Notes: generated from the sequence alone by a model not told the origin. A DNA stretch of 64,000 nt from Verticillium longisporum (GCA_019188255.1 JAETXT010000009.1:2790001-2854000), one strand, 5' to 3'; shown: positions 33,392 to 45,602, counted from the first letter of the stretch. Translations and numbers: made by a program.

Positions 33392-36300
33392 TCACCCCAG
33401 CGTCCAGACCGGCGCCCTTGTCAGCACCTGTCGACCGCGGACCTCCACAGCCAAGAATGCCGCAAACCGGACCTTGTTGCTGTCCTTCGGTGGTAGAGCT
33501 GAGGAGACAGGCGCGTCAGTACTAGACGCCAAGCTACTCTTTCTCGGCGGGAACGACGACGTGGAGCTGCTGCCGCCGCCGCCGCCGAGAAAGGCGGAGA
33601 ACATACCGCTTCTCGACTTCTCTGTGCGCCCCTTACCACCCGTCTTTTCTTTGGTATCTGTCTCGTCATCTTCTGCGTCGTCGCTCGCCGTTTCGACAGG
33701 TGGAAGTCCTGTCTTCTCGACATCCATCAAGTCGACGTTGACTGCATCGCCAGGCAGCGGATATGTGATGGCTACGTCTCTGCTCTCGAGCGGCATGTTG
33801 GCGGCGATACCCACGGCCAGCTCTACAATCATCGAGGCGCTTCCGTCGACACCTGGTGGCGGTGGCTCGGCCAGATACTGGTAGAGTTGCGTCGTCAGTT
33901 TCGCCGTGTTGAGGTTCGTCCAGTGCGCCCGGTTCTCTTCGCTCTCCGGCGAGTTCAGTGTCCTCTGCAGACCTTCCAGCGTAGCCATTCTCCAGCTGAC
34001 AATCTTGGCTGTCAGGGCGTCAAACTCTTCCCGCGCGTTCATGGTGTAAGAGTTGCGCCGAATGCTCAGCTCAATCTCCTTGAGCTGCTGGCTGAGCCCA
34101 GGGCTCAGCCCAGGATGGAAGCACTTGTTGAAGATCTCCTCGACGATCCATCGCGTAATGACCGCCCGGCCAACCGCCGTCATCTCCTGCCGCCCTGTCT
34201 TGAGCGCGTCACTGCTTACATATCTGTCAAGCCACTGCGGCACGCTCTTCCAGTCTTTACGAATGTTGAAGGACAGGTTATTGATGGCACCATTGAGACG
34301 GTTGAACCTGGTCAGGTACTCGCTGTCGTCGAGCGCCGTCCGAGATTGGGTGATGCGCTGGTTTGCGACTGCGTTCTGCAGCTGCTCAATCTGCGAGCCC
34401 AGATTCTCAATTTGACTCTTGCCATCAAAGTAGAGACGCTTGACATTTTTGTACTTGACCACTACAACGCATTAGTCAAAATTCCCATCGACAGTCAAAC
34501 GTCTGCACATACATAGCTCCTTGAACTTATCGGGATCGGCAGCATCGCGGTCAACGTTGGTAGGTTGAGGGCTATTGCGGCCTTGGTCGCCCGACTGTGA
34601 GTCGAATGTAGGCTGCCTCTCCGGACCGGGGATGGCGCGTAGGCCCGCACCCTGGCCTGTTGTCGAGGAGCCGGTAGGCATGGGAGGCTGGCTCTGTCTG
34701 TAGTTGGGAGGAGCTCCTGCCTGTGCTTCGCTTTGTCCACGCAGGCTCTTTTCCGAATCTTGTTGTCGCCGACTCGCACCCGGTGCCATTTCTCTCTGTT
34801 GATGGTTGGGAGGCAGCAGAGTCACGGGGCTATCGGTTGCTTGGTGCGAAGCGTAATGCAGGGCAGGAGAGTGTTGATACGAATAGGTACCTGAACGGGC
34901 GTCGAGGTCGGCAATGGGTGCTTTGTGAGACAGCTGCGACCTCGTCTCCGGGTTCTGCTGTCTCGAGTTTGTTGACAGATGGCCGCTGTCGGTGAATATG
35001 GGGGGTGGTCCGCCGGGGTATTGTTCGTGCGCTTGGCTGGTTCGCTGGTAATGTTGTTGCTGAGGCGAGGAGTCGAATGCCGCTTGTCCGTACTGGTCTT
35101 GTTGGTCAGGCGAAGTCTGGAGCAGTGGGAGGCCTTGTTGTTGCAGCGGTTGCTGCTGCGCTGAGTGATGTTGTTGTTGGTGTTGTTGTTGTTGGTAGGC
35201 GCTGTCCTCGTAGGGAGACGATTCCAAGTCACTGGAGACGTAGCGAACCGAGTTTCGGGTGTTGGCGTCTTGGGGGGTCTGCGCAAAGGTGTCGCGATTC
35301 GAAGAATGCCCAAAGTACTGGTTCTCGGCCTCGCCGTATCCTTGCAGAGGTGAAGGTTGTGTTTGAACAACGGGAGGGGCCCAGTCAGAGGGTTGGTCCA
35401 GAGAGACCTGGGACAGCTGTGAAGGGCCGGTCCTGATGGATGGTGGGTTGCTCACCCGCTTGGAAGGCCGTCGGGCTAGTCCACCGGTATTGTCGTAGGG
35501 CTGTGCCTGGGCTGACTGGGGCGGCTGTGACAGGGACGACTGCTGCTGGTGATGATGGTGGTGGTCTCGGCCTGACCCTGTCAAGATGTTCTTAATCAGT
35601 CTGCGGGTCGAGCGTTTCTCTGGCTGTGCAGCAGGAGCGGGCGCGGGCGGCGCGTGACCTTGGTCTTGGCTCAGACCACCGGGGCCGGCAGGGTGGAGGG
35701 TGGACTGGAGATCGTCGACCGAATTGGAGGCGACACCGTAGTGCGGATGGACTTGCAGAGGAGCAGTGGTGGAATAGCGTTGAGATTGCGACCGGGAAAC
35801 CGAGTCGGAAAAGTCCTGGTTCCTGAATCGGGGTCGAAAGCTCCGGGAGGAGCTTGTCCAGGCACAGGCGCGGGGTTGTGCAGCTGTGATGAGCCGCGAT
35901 GGGGGGAGGCTGTGGCGGGGTTGTTGTAGTCGTGGGAGAGCGCTTGCTGCTGTTGCTGCTGCTGCTGCTGAATAGCTCGGTCGAGGGCTTCGCTCTGGCT
36001 AAAGACAGCAGTGGGGGAAGCAGAATGACGGAGGTTGGCGGTATTGCTGCCGCTGCTGGGTGTGGTAACGGTAGAGGTTGAGATGATGTTACGGTGGTTG
36101 AGGTTGTTGTTTGTGTTGATGGCGCCTGCCGCAGCCTGTTGTTGTTGTTGCTGCTGCTGCTGCTGAGGGAAGCGCCCGATGCGGCAGAAAGGGAGGAGGA
36201 AGTAGCGCTGGGGGTGCTGAGGAAGGCGCCGCAGAGGCTGGAACGCTGAGGTTGAGGTTGTGACCACCAGCGACAGGCCCAACACCAGGGCCTGCTGTCG

Positions 36301-36505
36301 TCGACGACGACGACGAGGGCACTGATCCTCCTGGTAGTTGTCCAGGTCCTGGTCCTGGTCCTGGTCCGACTCCTTGACCTGCTCCAGATGCCGTCCCGGG
36401 TCCGGAAGGTGAAGCTGAAGCTGGTGGTGGAGATGGCTCGGGAGCAGTAGCAAGCGCGTTCTGGGAGCGATTGCTATGCCTGCCAATGCGGCCGAAGACT
36501 GGCAT
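33392..36505 (-). CDS. Gln/Pro-rich protein with conserved helical C-terminal region, frameshifted
   Basis: I do not recognise a named family; it resembles long conserved hypothetical proteins of filamentous fungi. Exons are 34513-36505 and 33392-34461, joined so that FKEL reads on into LVKYKNVKRLYF. The first about 650 residues are low-complexity: MPVFGRIGRHSNRSQNALAT, a Gly-Pro run, two polyglutamine tracts coded by CAG/CAA, and His/Gln-rich stretches. The last about 350 residues are helical and better ordered (QIENLGSQIEQLQNAVANQ, DWKSVPQWLDRYV, AVITRWIVEEIFNKCFHPGL), followed by an acidic and Ser-rich tail. Two frame problems exist. At 35830-35833 (GGGG on the plus strand) one extra base joins GAFDP to RFRNQDFSDSVSRSQ. 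Somewhere in 36090-36300 a further change is needed to connect the N-terminus. A complete protein would be about 1,020 residues. A scaffold or signalling role is only a guess. Confidence 0.72.
35830..35833 (-). other. Frameshift site in the Gln-rich gene (C4 on the minus strand)
   Basis: On the coding strand GACCCCGATTC has four C. Upstream reads PVPGQAPPGAFDP, and downstream FRNQDFSDSVSRSQSQRYST is in another frame. Five C give DPRFRN. Confidence 0.8.
35943..35971 (-). repeat. Coding CAG/CAA microsatellite (polyQ)
   Basis: A trinucleotide run (CTG/TTG on the plus strand) encodes about nine consecutive glutamines of the Gln-rich protein, just after SEALDRAI. Confidence 0.85.
36137..36167 (-). 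repeat. Second CAG/CAA microsatellite
   Basis: A trinucleotide run encodes ten glutamines in one frame (serines/asparagines or alanines/threonines in the others). It lies in the part of the Gln-rich gene where the frame is uncertain. Confidence 0.8.
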
Positions 36506-38914
36506 TATCAGGTAAAAAGGTGGACGCACAAAAAAAGGTGGACGGGATGGAGAAGGGCAGACGTGTGTTCCGCCCCTGTCTCGACAAGAACAGACAAACC
36601 AACTTCTGTGCCAGGGCCGTGTGAGAGGCTTAGACGCGGTGAGCTGCAAGGTCCCCTTTCCAGCTGGACTGTCAGAGTTGCGAGATGGTCGCTTCGAAGC
36701 AGGTTGCGCGCGCAGTGCTGGCTTGCCGCTAGCTGGCTGGCTCACTGGGCTCGCTAGCGAACTGCGCCGGTTCACCTTGGCTCGGCTTGCAGTGAACAAG
36801 GAACGGGAGCAAGGGCCAGGCCAAGCAGAGCAGAGCAGAGCAAAGCCAAAAGGGAGCCACCGCGAACCAAGGCCAGGCGGAGGGAACAAGGACGGGTTCG
36901 GGAGGGCAGGATGTGAGGCAGTGGAGGAGTGAGAGTAGGAGTGGGAGTGGGAGATGATGCGCCGTGTTCCTATTTTTTGCGCTGGCGTTCCCTCTTGGTC
37001 AGGTTTCCCTGCAAGCTTCCTGCCAGCCTGACCTGGCTGACCCAGCCTTCAACCGCTCTGACTGGGGAGACGGGGGGCGAGACGCCGCGGCGGAAGAGGG
37101 GTCAACAGAGGGTAAAGGGGCAGTGCTCATCAACCAGTGAACACCTGTTGCGTCTATCATCAACGCTATTCCTTTCCCGATCGGGAGACAACAGAGCTGC
37201 AAGCTCAGCCTGGTTCTGATGTTTTGAAGAGGGCGGGGCGGCGGACGAGTGAAGAGTGCGTGGGCTCGCAGTGCGGGAGCAGAAGCAGGTACCTACCTAC
37301 ATCGTCTGCAGCCTGAGAGACCTGCTGTAGAGCATGCAGGAGAAACAAGTTTCAGGGCAAATTACCGCAACCCATGCAGACAATGGGCCCTGTCATGACC
37401 TTCAACCAGCGACAACATGTTGAGAAGATGGACAGGCCAGAAATCCGGGGTCCGGCAGCTTGGCTCCTCGGATGACAGGGCAACCACCTAGTACCTCGCC
37501 TTGGGTCCTTGGGTACCTACCTAGGTACCTTAGGCTTGCTAGGTACCTAGATACCTGTGGCTCGTGATATTGGCCCCAACGCCCGCCTAATTCCCACCAG
37601 ACAACTCAATGGCACAAGTCTAGGCAGGGTTGACCATAACCACATTCTCGAGCCATTCCACGGCAGACCAACGTGTCCTAGACTCGAGTCTCTCTGTCTC
37701 GTCGATCTTGGGCGTGGATCCTTCTACAACAGGGCGGGTCCTCGTGTTCCCCCTTGTTCCCCCCTGTTCCCCATACTGAGACTATTGCTCACTCTTTATT
37801 ATGCTTTTTTCCAAAACAGAAAGGACCCTTCAAGCATTTGAGACTACCTACCTTACCTTACACGCTGGTGCGGCTGAGGCAAGCTACCAACTCCTGCTGG
37901 ATGCGGCGACAGCATTGGGACTGGGCCTAGCTGCGAACAACGGCCTTTCGCGTCCATGACACAGCACACGCCCACGCCACATGATGGTCGAGTTGAGTTT
38001 TGACGACCTGGTTTATTTTTGCAAAGTGAGGTTTTTTAGTCTACTCCATGGAATGGCCAACCCGAATGCCCTTTGATCTTCCCCCCTGCCAGCCATCACC
38101 CCCCCACCAAGCTGCATCCGTCATCCTAGGATCACGCTCAACGGACGCACCGATCAGCAACGTCTTCGTCATTGCCAATGCGCAAATCGCCAATTGCGAG
38201 ATGGTTCTCAGCTTCAACATGGGAGAAAAGCGGTCGTCTTTGGGAAGGAGATGGCACAGATGGAAGCTTGCGTCGATCCCCTTCCCCTCTTGGTCGCGGC
38301 GAGGAACAAAATCTTGTCTATCGTGCTTGGGTCGTCAGCGCCATTGTCCAGAGTGGGTTGCGAGGTGGATAGCTCCTCGCTATTAATAGCACCACATTGC
38401 ATTGCAGCTGGGTTCGGAGAGTCGGAAAGTGACGCTTGTTCACTGCCTGGGCCTGCCTCTAATGGTTAGGGAGAGACCTTAGACCTCAGGTATCAGCTTG
38501 GGTGCAGGTCGCACGGTCAGCGCCTCCACCCCTTCTAGTACAGAAGGAGGATCTCCAACTCCACAGTTGACGATGTGTTCTACGAAGGATGTTCTTGGCC
38601 CCAACACCGCTTCACTCTGATGTTGCGGATGGACCATAGCTAGGTTGTCGATCCACATCACCCTGTCGGTTGCTATCTGTCCCGTGACTGTCGAAGGCAC
38701 ATCTTGCACCGAAGGGTAGCCCGAGCTGCTGCAAACACCATATTTCAGACGCCAAGGAGTATGCTACAGATATATTTGGCGTCGACCATTTACTCTTCAC
38801 GGCCTTCAATATTGCTCTCAGAGACAGCGGAGATGCTGACACTCTCGCAAAAGCCCATTCCTCAAGGGACTTTCTTTCCCAGTGAGGGTGAAAAGTCCAC
38901 AGCCGTCCCAGGGA
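36506..38914. other. Intergenic, 2.4 kb
   Basis: The left part (36506 to about 37000) is probably promoter and 5' leader of the Gln-rich gene. Two dispersed-motif clusters lie at 37285-37300 and 37497-37554. No gene is supported on either strand. Confidence 0.5.
37497..37554. repeat. TACCTAGGTACC palindromic motif cluster
   Basis: GGGTACCTACCTAGGTACCTTAGG is followed by GCTAGGTACCTAGATACCTG. It has the same core words as the clusters at 28481-28546 and 39840-39880. Confidence 0.75.
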
Positions 38915-39692
38915 CTACGACCTGATCATGCTCTTCGGTGCGGCCTGGTTCGACGACAGACTATATGCAGGTGGTGGATCTGACAGCATAGGTGCCGCCT
39001 GGTGTTGTTGCCTCGTCAGACCACCACAATCATTACGACGACTGGTGGACCGAGCATCGGCAGCACGGCGCTGCTTCATCTCAAAGCACGCCACGATGGA
39101 CATTGCTAAATGGAGAATCCTGGGATGTTCAGCCCAGCGCGGGGGGGACCAGGCGGGGTTGTCACGGCTGTTGCGCCACTTACGTTGCCAGGATCCCGAA
39201 GCCCAGGACAATGCGAAGATACTCCTCGCCTGCCTCGTCTTGAAAGAAAGCAAAGTAGTAGCCCGAGTCGTCGAGCTTTGACAGGGTAAAGGCGATCACG
39301 CCGGACATGCCTCCCAGCCCGAGGAACAGCAGGCCGTCGACAATGATGCAAGCGATGGGATGGACGCCTTGACGATCATTGACGACGCAAAGACAGAGAA
39401 GATCGAGGCAGTTCCAGAGAAAAGCGAGAATAGCCTATCATGGCAGATGCCGGCTTAGTATCACTGTATTTGGATGCGCGAGATGGAGACGCACCGGAGG
39501 TCCCATCATGAGAAGAGGGCCTATAGTCCAGTTCGTAAGGTAAAAGACTGAGAATCCGATAGCGGCAATGTTGAAAACGGCGGACAGCAAGCGAAGGGAC
39601 AGCCTGGACCACCAGTATCCCGTCGCTGGGTGACGGATCATGGCGGGCCTCCCTTCGCTGTCAATTGGGTATGGGTCGTACTGGCGATGCAT
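38915..39692 (-). CDS. Four-helix (MARVEL-like) membrane protein
   Basis: A small integral membrane protein built from exons 39495-39692, 39184-39434 and 38915-39119, 217 residues. The introns have GTGCGT/ATAG and GTAAGT/CCAG borders and keep the frame. Four hydrophobic segments are clear: LRLLSAVFNIAAIGFSVFYL, ILAFLWNCLDLLCLCVV, IIVDGLLFLGLGGMSGVIAF and LRIVLGFGILATILHLAMSI. This topology with short loops and both ends cytosolic is typical of fungal MARVEL-like proteins, but the family call is by topology only. The N-terminus is polar (MHRQYDPYPIDSEGRPAMIR). The cytosolic tail contains DPPPAYS, a PPxY motif of the kind bound by WW domains of Nedd4/Rsp5 ubiquitin ligases. No damage is seen. 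Confidence 0.78.
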
Positions 39693-39839
39693 ATTATGAT
39701 GGAGCGGGTGGCATGCATCGTGGGAGAAGCATGTCAGGGTCTCGAGAACGGCTGCCGTTATAAAGGAGATCGCATCAAAACAGTCTCAGCTTGGTGAATG
39801 AGGCTGAATTGATCACCGACATGCGGCGAGGCATTCTTG

Positions 39840-39880
39840 GTTACCTACCTAGGTACCTAAGGTAGGTACCACCTAGATAC
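39840..39880. repeat. TACCTAGGTACC palindromic motif cluster
   Basis: TTACCTACCTAGGTACCTAAG is followed at once by GTAGGTACCACCTAGATACGG. The central part is a near-perfect palindrome about 150 bases upstream of the tetraspan gene start. Confidence 0.75.
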
Positions 39881-42077
39881 GGTCCAAGGAGGCGCTCCGT
39901 CTGAACCACGTGCTGGGTTTGGAGACACCGAAAGGCGCACTCGAACCCAAGCCTGTGTCACTGAAACCCTTGCAGAGTATCCCGTTCTGCGACTTGGGGC
40001 AACGTGCTAAGAGACCTGAGACCATGCACTCATGTTCCCAGGCACGCAAGTGAAAGCTTGCTCCGAATCATCAGATCGGCGTCCTTGGCCTTGACGACAC
40101 GATGTGAGGGCGTGAAGGTTATGCGAGGGAAGCATGCAACAAGATTAGTCATGCGGCACTGCCATCTGTGGTAAGGAAATCGCACAACCGTCTGCGCATG
40201 AACTGCATTTTTGACCGATTGTCTGTCAACCACGTTCCCCAAGCAAGATCGGTAACGATGTGACCGAGGTCCAGTTAATAGTCTCATGCCGTCAGGCTCC
40301 TCTCAGTCGACGCCGAAAATGGAGATCAAGATTCCCCAACAACAACTCAACACCTCAGCATGCCTCCTATTCTAAGGTCACGAGCCATGCGGCTTACAAA
40401 TGGACCAAAATGGCTACACGCCGGCATCTTGAAGCCATTGCAAGGGTTGCAAATCACTGGCGAACTCAGCTTCACAAAGGATCACATTCTCCGTAACCCA
40501 CCTCTCGTGGTGGTTGGCAAACACGTTCAAGACGACCACAAAACTAAACAGGGCTGTCTCCGTGACATGTCACCCCAAAACAGCCCGGTTCATAGTCGTG
40601 GGTTTCGTACTCGTTGAACGCATATCATCCCCGCAACCGCGGAAGCCGGATGCTTCGTGACAACAACGCTACACTAGAACTGGTCACATGTCGCCAACAC
40701 GCCTTGAAAGCCTCGTGCTTGGCTCGACGCCACGGCTCCTCTGCGGCGGGAAACCTGGCCATGCTCCGGTTTGCCACGCGTGATAGTAACGTGTCGACGG
40801 ATGCACGCCTTGAGACTGTTTGCTTGTCACGGCAAGCTGCCTCACCCGAGCGGACCCAGGACTACAGATCATGACGACGCCCTGCAGCCTCACCCAAATT
40901 CTACACTACGCCTACTATTCTTTCAAAAATTGCCTTGGCGGCATGTCGAGCCCGGCATGCTCATCCAGATTCAGCATCAGTCTCTGTTGCAAGACACGTC
41001 AACAGCTGTCTTAAGCTTTGGCCGGGATGGCTGTCCGATTCGAGAGCTCCCAAAGGCACTGCCGAAGCCGTCACTAACGTAAATTGAGTGCCGATGATGG
41101 ACATGCTAGACTGTTTTCCTCAAGGCAAACGCGTGTCGCGGGAGCTCCTGTTCTCAAATTGTATAGCTGTGGACCTGAGTGGCTCATCGCCGCAATACGA
41201 AGTGCGAAGCGTCATGATCCGCCCGCCTGTCACACGGCATTCCCTCCTAACAAGACGATGGAGGCCTCTACTGACCGCAAGATCCTCACCATAGGTGTCG
41301 GTCTGCGGCAAAACTTGGCAGTTACTCAACAAGGCTGCCAGTGGAGGCTTGAGACTTCATTGGCGGGTCGAAACTGTGCTCGCGCTGGCATTTGTCCTCT
41401 GCTGTTTGACCAAGGCTTGACTTCAGCAGGCCCAGCCGGCAGCTAGCCGTTGCGATGGGTGACGACGGGCGGTCACGGCGCGGTATCGACTGGCTCCATG
41501 TGGTTTTGGACCTCTGTGAGTTGCTACCAACTGGTGCAAATCAAGTCTCCTCACTTCTTTGTCTGTCTTGCTTTCAGCTTCTGTCGTGGTCGATATGCAG
41601 CGCCAGGACTTCAACACTGGCGGTCAGAGCCAAAAATTCATTCTCCCGAGACACTGGGTCCGGCCCTGTGGTACCTGCCTCGATATCAATGTCATCAACC
41701 TTGTCACTGTCGCCAATCTTGGACGCTGTGTTCAACATATGTGTCTCTCGGCACGGCTTACCGTGCGACAAACCGCAAGGGTAAGCTTGGATGCAGGTGT
41801 AACTCTAAGCTCTCCGGCAACGACCCTTTGGGCAGGGTGCCCGCTTCAATGCTGATCTGGTCGATCTCCGGAGAGGAAAAGACCTTTCTGTTTGACGAAG
41901 GTACGGGAGATGCAAAGTTGGTCGCATCGCGGTTGCGTCAAAGTTGCTACATCTGTAGCCAATGAGTGGATGCCCGCATCTACCCAACGGTTCAGGGATC
42001 TGCCGTGCGCTTTGGATGAAAGAAGCTTGCCAGTGGCGGGTAGCGTCCAGCATGAGGCGGCACTCGACCCTTTGCAC

Positions 42078-42083
42078 TATAAA
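42078..42083 (+). promoter_or_regulatory. TATA box of the secreted-protein gene
   Basis: TATAAA lies about 120 bases upstream of the ATG at 42203. A strong TATA box suits a regulated gene. Position and consensus only. Confidence 0.45.
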
Positions 42084-42202
42084 GTGACCAGAGGCGAACA
42101 GCTGATGATGCAAGTGTTGAGTCTTCGAACCGGCCGGAGCAGCAAATTCATCCTCACTTGCCAGACTCGATTAATCGGCTCACATCTTTGATCATCACCA
42201 AT

Positions 42203-42904
42203 ATGTATATTACGCGTCTTTTTTTCCTCCTTCCTCTTGTGGCAGCTATGCCCACCCTCGACATGACACCAGGGGATGCACCGAGGCCGCGATATCCGTG
42301 GCTCAACGTCACCTTCGCCGACCTCAAAGTTGGCTGCACGAAACCAGCACCAACCTCGCTCTACTCCTGCACGATGCAGTGTTAGTCAGATTCGAATGAA
42401 AAAAAAGATTACTTTGCCGCTCATCTACTGATACGAGCGCTAGTCAACTTTTACGATCCCAACTCGGAGCTCACGCAGGAGGTCAATGACGCCTTTTGCA
42501 AAGTTTCGTGGGACTGGGACGGCACAAGCACCGTCCAGGGGCCGGGCAACAATTACCCAGACGGCTTCACCATCTGCTCGGTCGCGCTGTACAACTCGTT
42601 CCAGGTGCAGATCAACGCCTTTCTTTCAGCATCAAACTGGCAGATGACGGTCAGCCACAAGTACAAGGACAATGTGTGAGTGGTGCTGTAGGCCGGTTTG
42701 CCACGCGAGACCATTGGTTTGTTTGGTAGCTGATGGGACGCCGGATTACACAGACATTTCAAGGAGCCATGGATCCTGCCCAACTCGTTTACGCAGGTGA
42801 CCATTCCCGGGAAGCACCCTGATGTGTCGCAGATGCCCGTGGCGGGCTACTTCTTCTTCGAGGCCATGCCGTCGTTCACCCACCGCATCTCGGGCTTGTC
42901 GTGA
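42203..42904 (+). CDS. Small secreted four-cysteine protein
   Basis: I do not recognise a family. Exons are 42203-42380, 42444-42675 and 42754-42904, 186 residues, with all introns GT-AG and in frame. A signal peptide is clear (MYITRLFFLLPLVAAMP, cleavage probably near residue 15-18). The mature part has four cysteines (45, 56, 78, 104), enough for two disulfides, and is rich in aromatic residues and Asn. Readable segments are YPWLNVTFADLKVGCTKP, FNFYDPNSELTQEVNDAFCK and SVALYNSFQVQINAF. The regular alternation of polar and hydrophobic residues suggests a compact beta-rich fold. A TATA box lies 120 bases upstream, and a secreted protease gene follows on the same strand. It could be an effector-like or cell-surface protein; that is inference. 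Confidence 0.75.
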
Positions 42905-43740
42905 TGGCCGATTTGTGTCCATCGACGGAGCACGGCACGACAAACGACGTGCGGAGGCGAGGGGGGGACATAAGAAAAGCTGCCGTCCGACCCGGATAAT
43001 GGCACACGACAGTTCGCGACGTTGGAGATGTCTGTCTCAGAAAGGAAGCTCGATATTGTTGGTGGGCCAGACGATCACACGGCGGAGCGGGCATCCCTGC
43101 CAAGACCCGGCACTGGTAATGAAGAATGATGCATATTGACGCAGATCCAGGGGGTGAGAAATGTCAACGACGCCCCACAGACCCCGAACCCCCCTCTCCC
43201 GCCCCTTCGTGAAGGGCGACAGAAGTCAGTAGTCTATGTGACAATCGCCAACAAAGACGTGTGCCGAATGATAGCCATGGCCTCCCCCAATTGCAGTGCT
43301 AGTGTCGCTCGAATGGCCACATTCGGTCCGTTGGCGGCGTGGAACCTTGGCTCATTGGCTTGAGTTAAGCTTTTGCGCTCGGTAGGACGGATAACGCGGC
43401 GGGAAAGGCTGCCGATCTCAAGGGAGCCGAGGCGGCTGTAGTAAGGGGACGGTGGAATTCACATCGTCATCGAGCTCCAGTAATCGCAGTCCGCTGTGGA
43501 GGAGAGTCTTACATTCTATCTGATGGGGCAATGACTCGGGAGGGACTACAAGAATGGCACTTTTTCTTCGTTCTCCTCGGCCAATGTCTTGGTCTTTCTT
43601 GTGCCAGGTGTTGAGGATCGCTCACTTGAGATCAGCACTTTGATTCTTTGCCAATGTAACATCAAGCCAAGCCAGCTCTGTCAAGTCTGAGCAGGAAAAG
43701 CCCATGATCTACTTCCTTTGAGTACATCTCCTGTTACACC
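42905..43740. other. Intergenic upstream of the sedolisin
   Basis: About 840 bases hold the sedolisin promoter. No TATA box is obvious. No gene is seen. Confidence 0.5.
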
Positions 43741-45602
43741 ATGGTGCTTCTCAAGCTCCACGCCTGCGTGGCAGCCACCCTCGTCGCCCTGACAGAGGCA
43801 CTCCTTGTCTCCCGCGCGGCCACCCTCCCAGCCAGCATTCAGCTCATCCGCCAAGCTCCGGCCGGAGACGAGATCCAGCTCCAGATCGCCCTGAAGCATC
43901 AGAACATCCACAAGCTCGAGTCAAAGCTGCGCTCCGTCTCCGACCCTTCGAGCTCACACTACGGGCAGTACCTCTCCAAGGATGAGGTCAATGCACTCTT
44001 TGCTCCGTCGAACCACTCGAGGACCGCCGTCGAGTCGTGGCTGAAGGACGCCGGCATCACTGCCGTGTCAAGCCGAGGCCCCCTTGTTGACTTTGTTACA
44101 ACGGTTGCCAAGGCAAATGAACTGCTCGGGGCGGACTTTGCCTGGTTCGACGTCGAGGGCCACAAGAAGCTGCGAACGACGGAGTACTCCACCCCCGACA
44201 CGCTCACGGCGCACATTGACCTCGTTGCACCAACGACATTCTTCGGCCGCACCAAGTCGCACCGCATGATACCCGACGATGAGACCTCCGAGCTCGATTC
44301 CCGACAAGCCCGCAACACGACGACCTGTCTGTCCGTCATCACGCCCGACTGTCTCGAGGAAGCATACAACTATGGCAGCTACAAGGCGGACCCCGCGGCC
44401 GGCAGCCGGGTCGCGTTCGCCAGCTTCCTCAACCAGTCGGCCCGCCAGGAGGACCTGACGCAGTACCTGAACACGTTCAAGCTGCCGCCCCGAAACTTTA
44501 CGACGGTCCTCATCAACGGCGGCGAGGATCACCAGGACCCCAACGGCGACATTGGCGAGGCCAACCTCGACGCGCAGTTCCTGGCAGCCGTGACGAAGAA
44601 CCTGCCACTGAAGCAGTTCATCACGGGCGGCTCGCCCCCGTTCGTGCCGAACCTGCGCATCACCAACGCGTCGACCAACTCGAACGAGCCGTACCTCGAC
44701 TTTTACGAGACGCTGCTGGCCACGGACGACGAGGGCGTGCCGCAGGTGCTGTCGTCGTCGTACGGCGACGATGAGCAGACGGTGCCGGTCGAGTACGCGA
44801 AGCGCGTGTGCAACCTCATCGGCATGATGGGCCTCCGCGGCGTGACTGTCCTCGAGTCGAGCGGCGACGCGGGTGTCGGGGCGCCGTGCCGTGCCAACGA
44901 CGGCAGCGGGCGCGTCGAGTTCACGCCAACGTTCCCCGGCACGTGTCCCTACCTGACGGCCGTTGGCGGTACGCAGGCGTGGGCGCCCGAGGTGGCGTGG
45001 GTGGGCAGCGCCGGCGGCTTCAGCAACTACTTTGAGCGGGCGTGGTACCAGAAGGCGGCCGTCAAGACGTACCTCAAGGAGGCGATCCCGGCCGAGGTCA
45101 AGGCGTACTACAAGCGCGGCGGGTTCGTCGACTTTGGGGGTCGTGGGTTCCCGGACATTTCGGCGCACAGCCTCGAGCCGTGGTACCAGTTTGTCAATGC
45201 CGGCAGGCCTCGGCGGACGGGCGGCACGTCGGCGGCGGCGCCCGTGGTGGCGGGCATTATCGGCCTGCTCAACGATGCGCGGTTGAGGGCTGGGCAGCCG
45301 ACCATGGGTTTCCTCAACCCGTGGCTGTACGCTCGCGGCGTCGACGGCTTGCTCGATGTGGCCGAGGGCAAGGCCGAGGGCTGCGGCGGCATTGACTTGC
45401 AGAGCGGCAATCCGGTGCCAGGTGCTGGCGTCATCCCATGGGCATCGTGGAATGCGACGAAAGGTAAGCAGCAGCTATTCGACGGCCTGATGAACGAATG
45501 AATTGACTAACAGCATGACTAGGATGGGACCCCGTGACTGGACTTGGTCTTCCCGACTTTGAGGCGCTGCGACAGATTGCGGTCAATGGCACCAAGGCAT
45601 GA
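43741..45602 (+). CDS. Secreted sedolisin (S53) tripeptidyl-peptidase-like protease
   Basis: An acid serine protease of the sedolisin family, which releases tripeptides or cleaves internally at low pH. Exons are 43741-45463 and 45523-45602, 600 residues. A hydrophobic signal peptide (LHACVAATLVALTEALL) precedes an activation prodomain with SSHYGQYLSKDEV and a linker near residue 190. The catalytic Glu273 and Asp277 are in GEANLDAQ, the oxyanion Asp376 in SSGDAGVG, and the nucleophile Ser497 in GGTSAAAP. The last exon supplies GWDPVTGLGLPDF, with the calcium-binding residues typical of the family. All key residues are present, so the enzyme should be active. Several NxS/T sites fit secretion. 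A nutrient or host-protein degradation role is likely. Confidence 0.94.

Larger units (their letters stand above)
39693..42202. other. Intergenic, 2.5 kb
   Basis: A dispersed-motif cluster lies at 39840-39880, upstream of the tetraspan gene. The rest has scattered short open frames on both strands (for example around 41450-42110) with no bias or domain. A TATA box near 42078 serves the next gene. Confidence 0.45.

Noticed and set aside
41450..42113. Possible degenerate gene on either strand
   Set aside because: Short frames of 60-170 codons overlap with no consistent splice model, bias or domain; a relic cannot be excluded but is not supported.
44068..45168. 366-codon open frame on the minus strand
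   Set aside because: It is antisense to the sedolisin, with Arg/Val-rich text and no domain.
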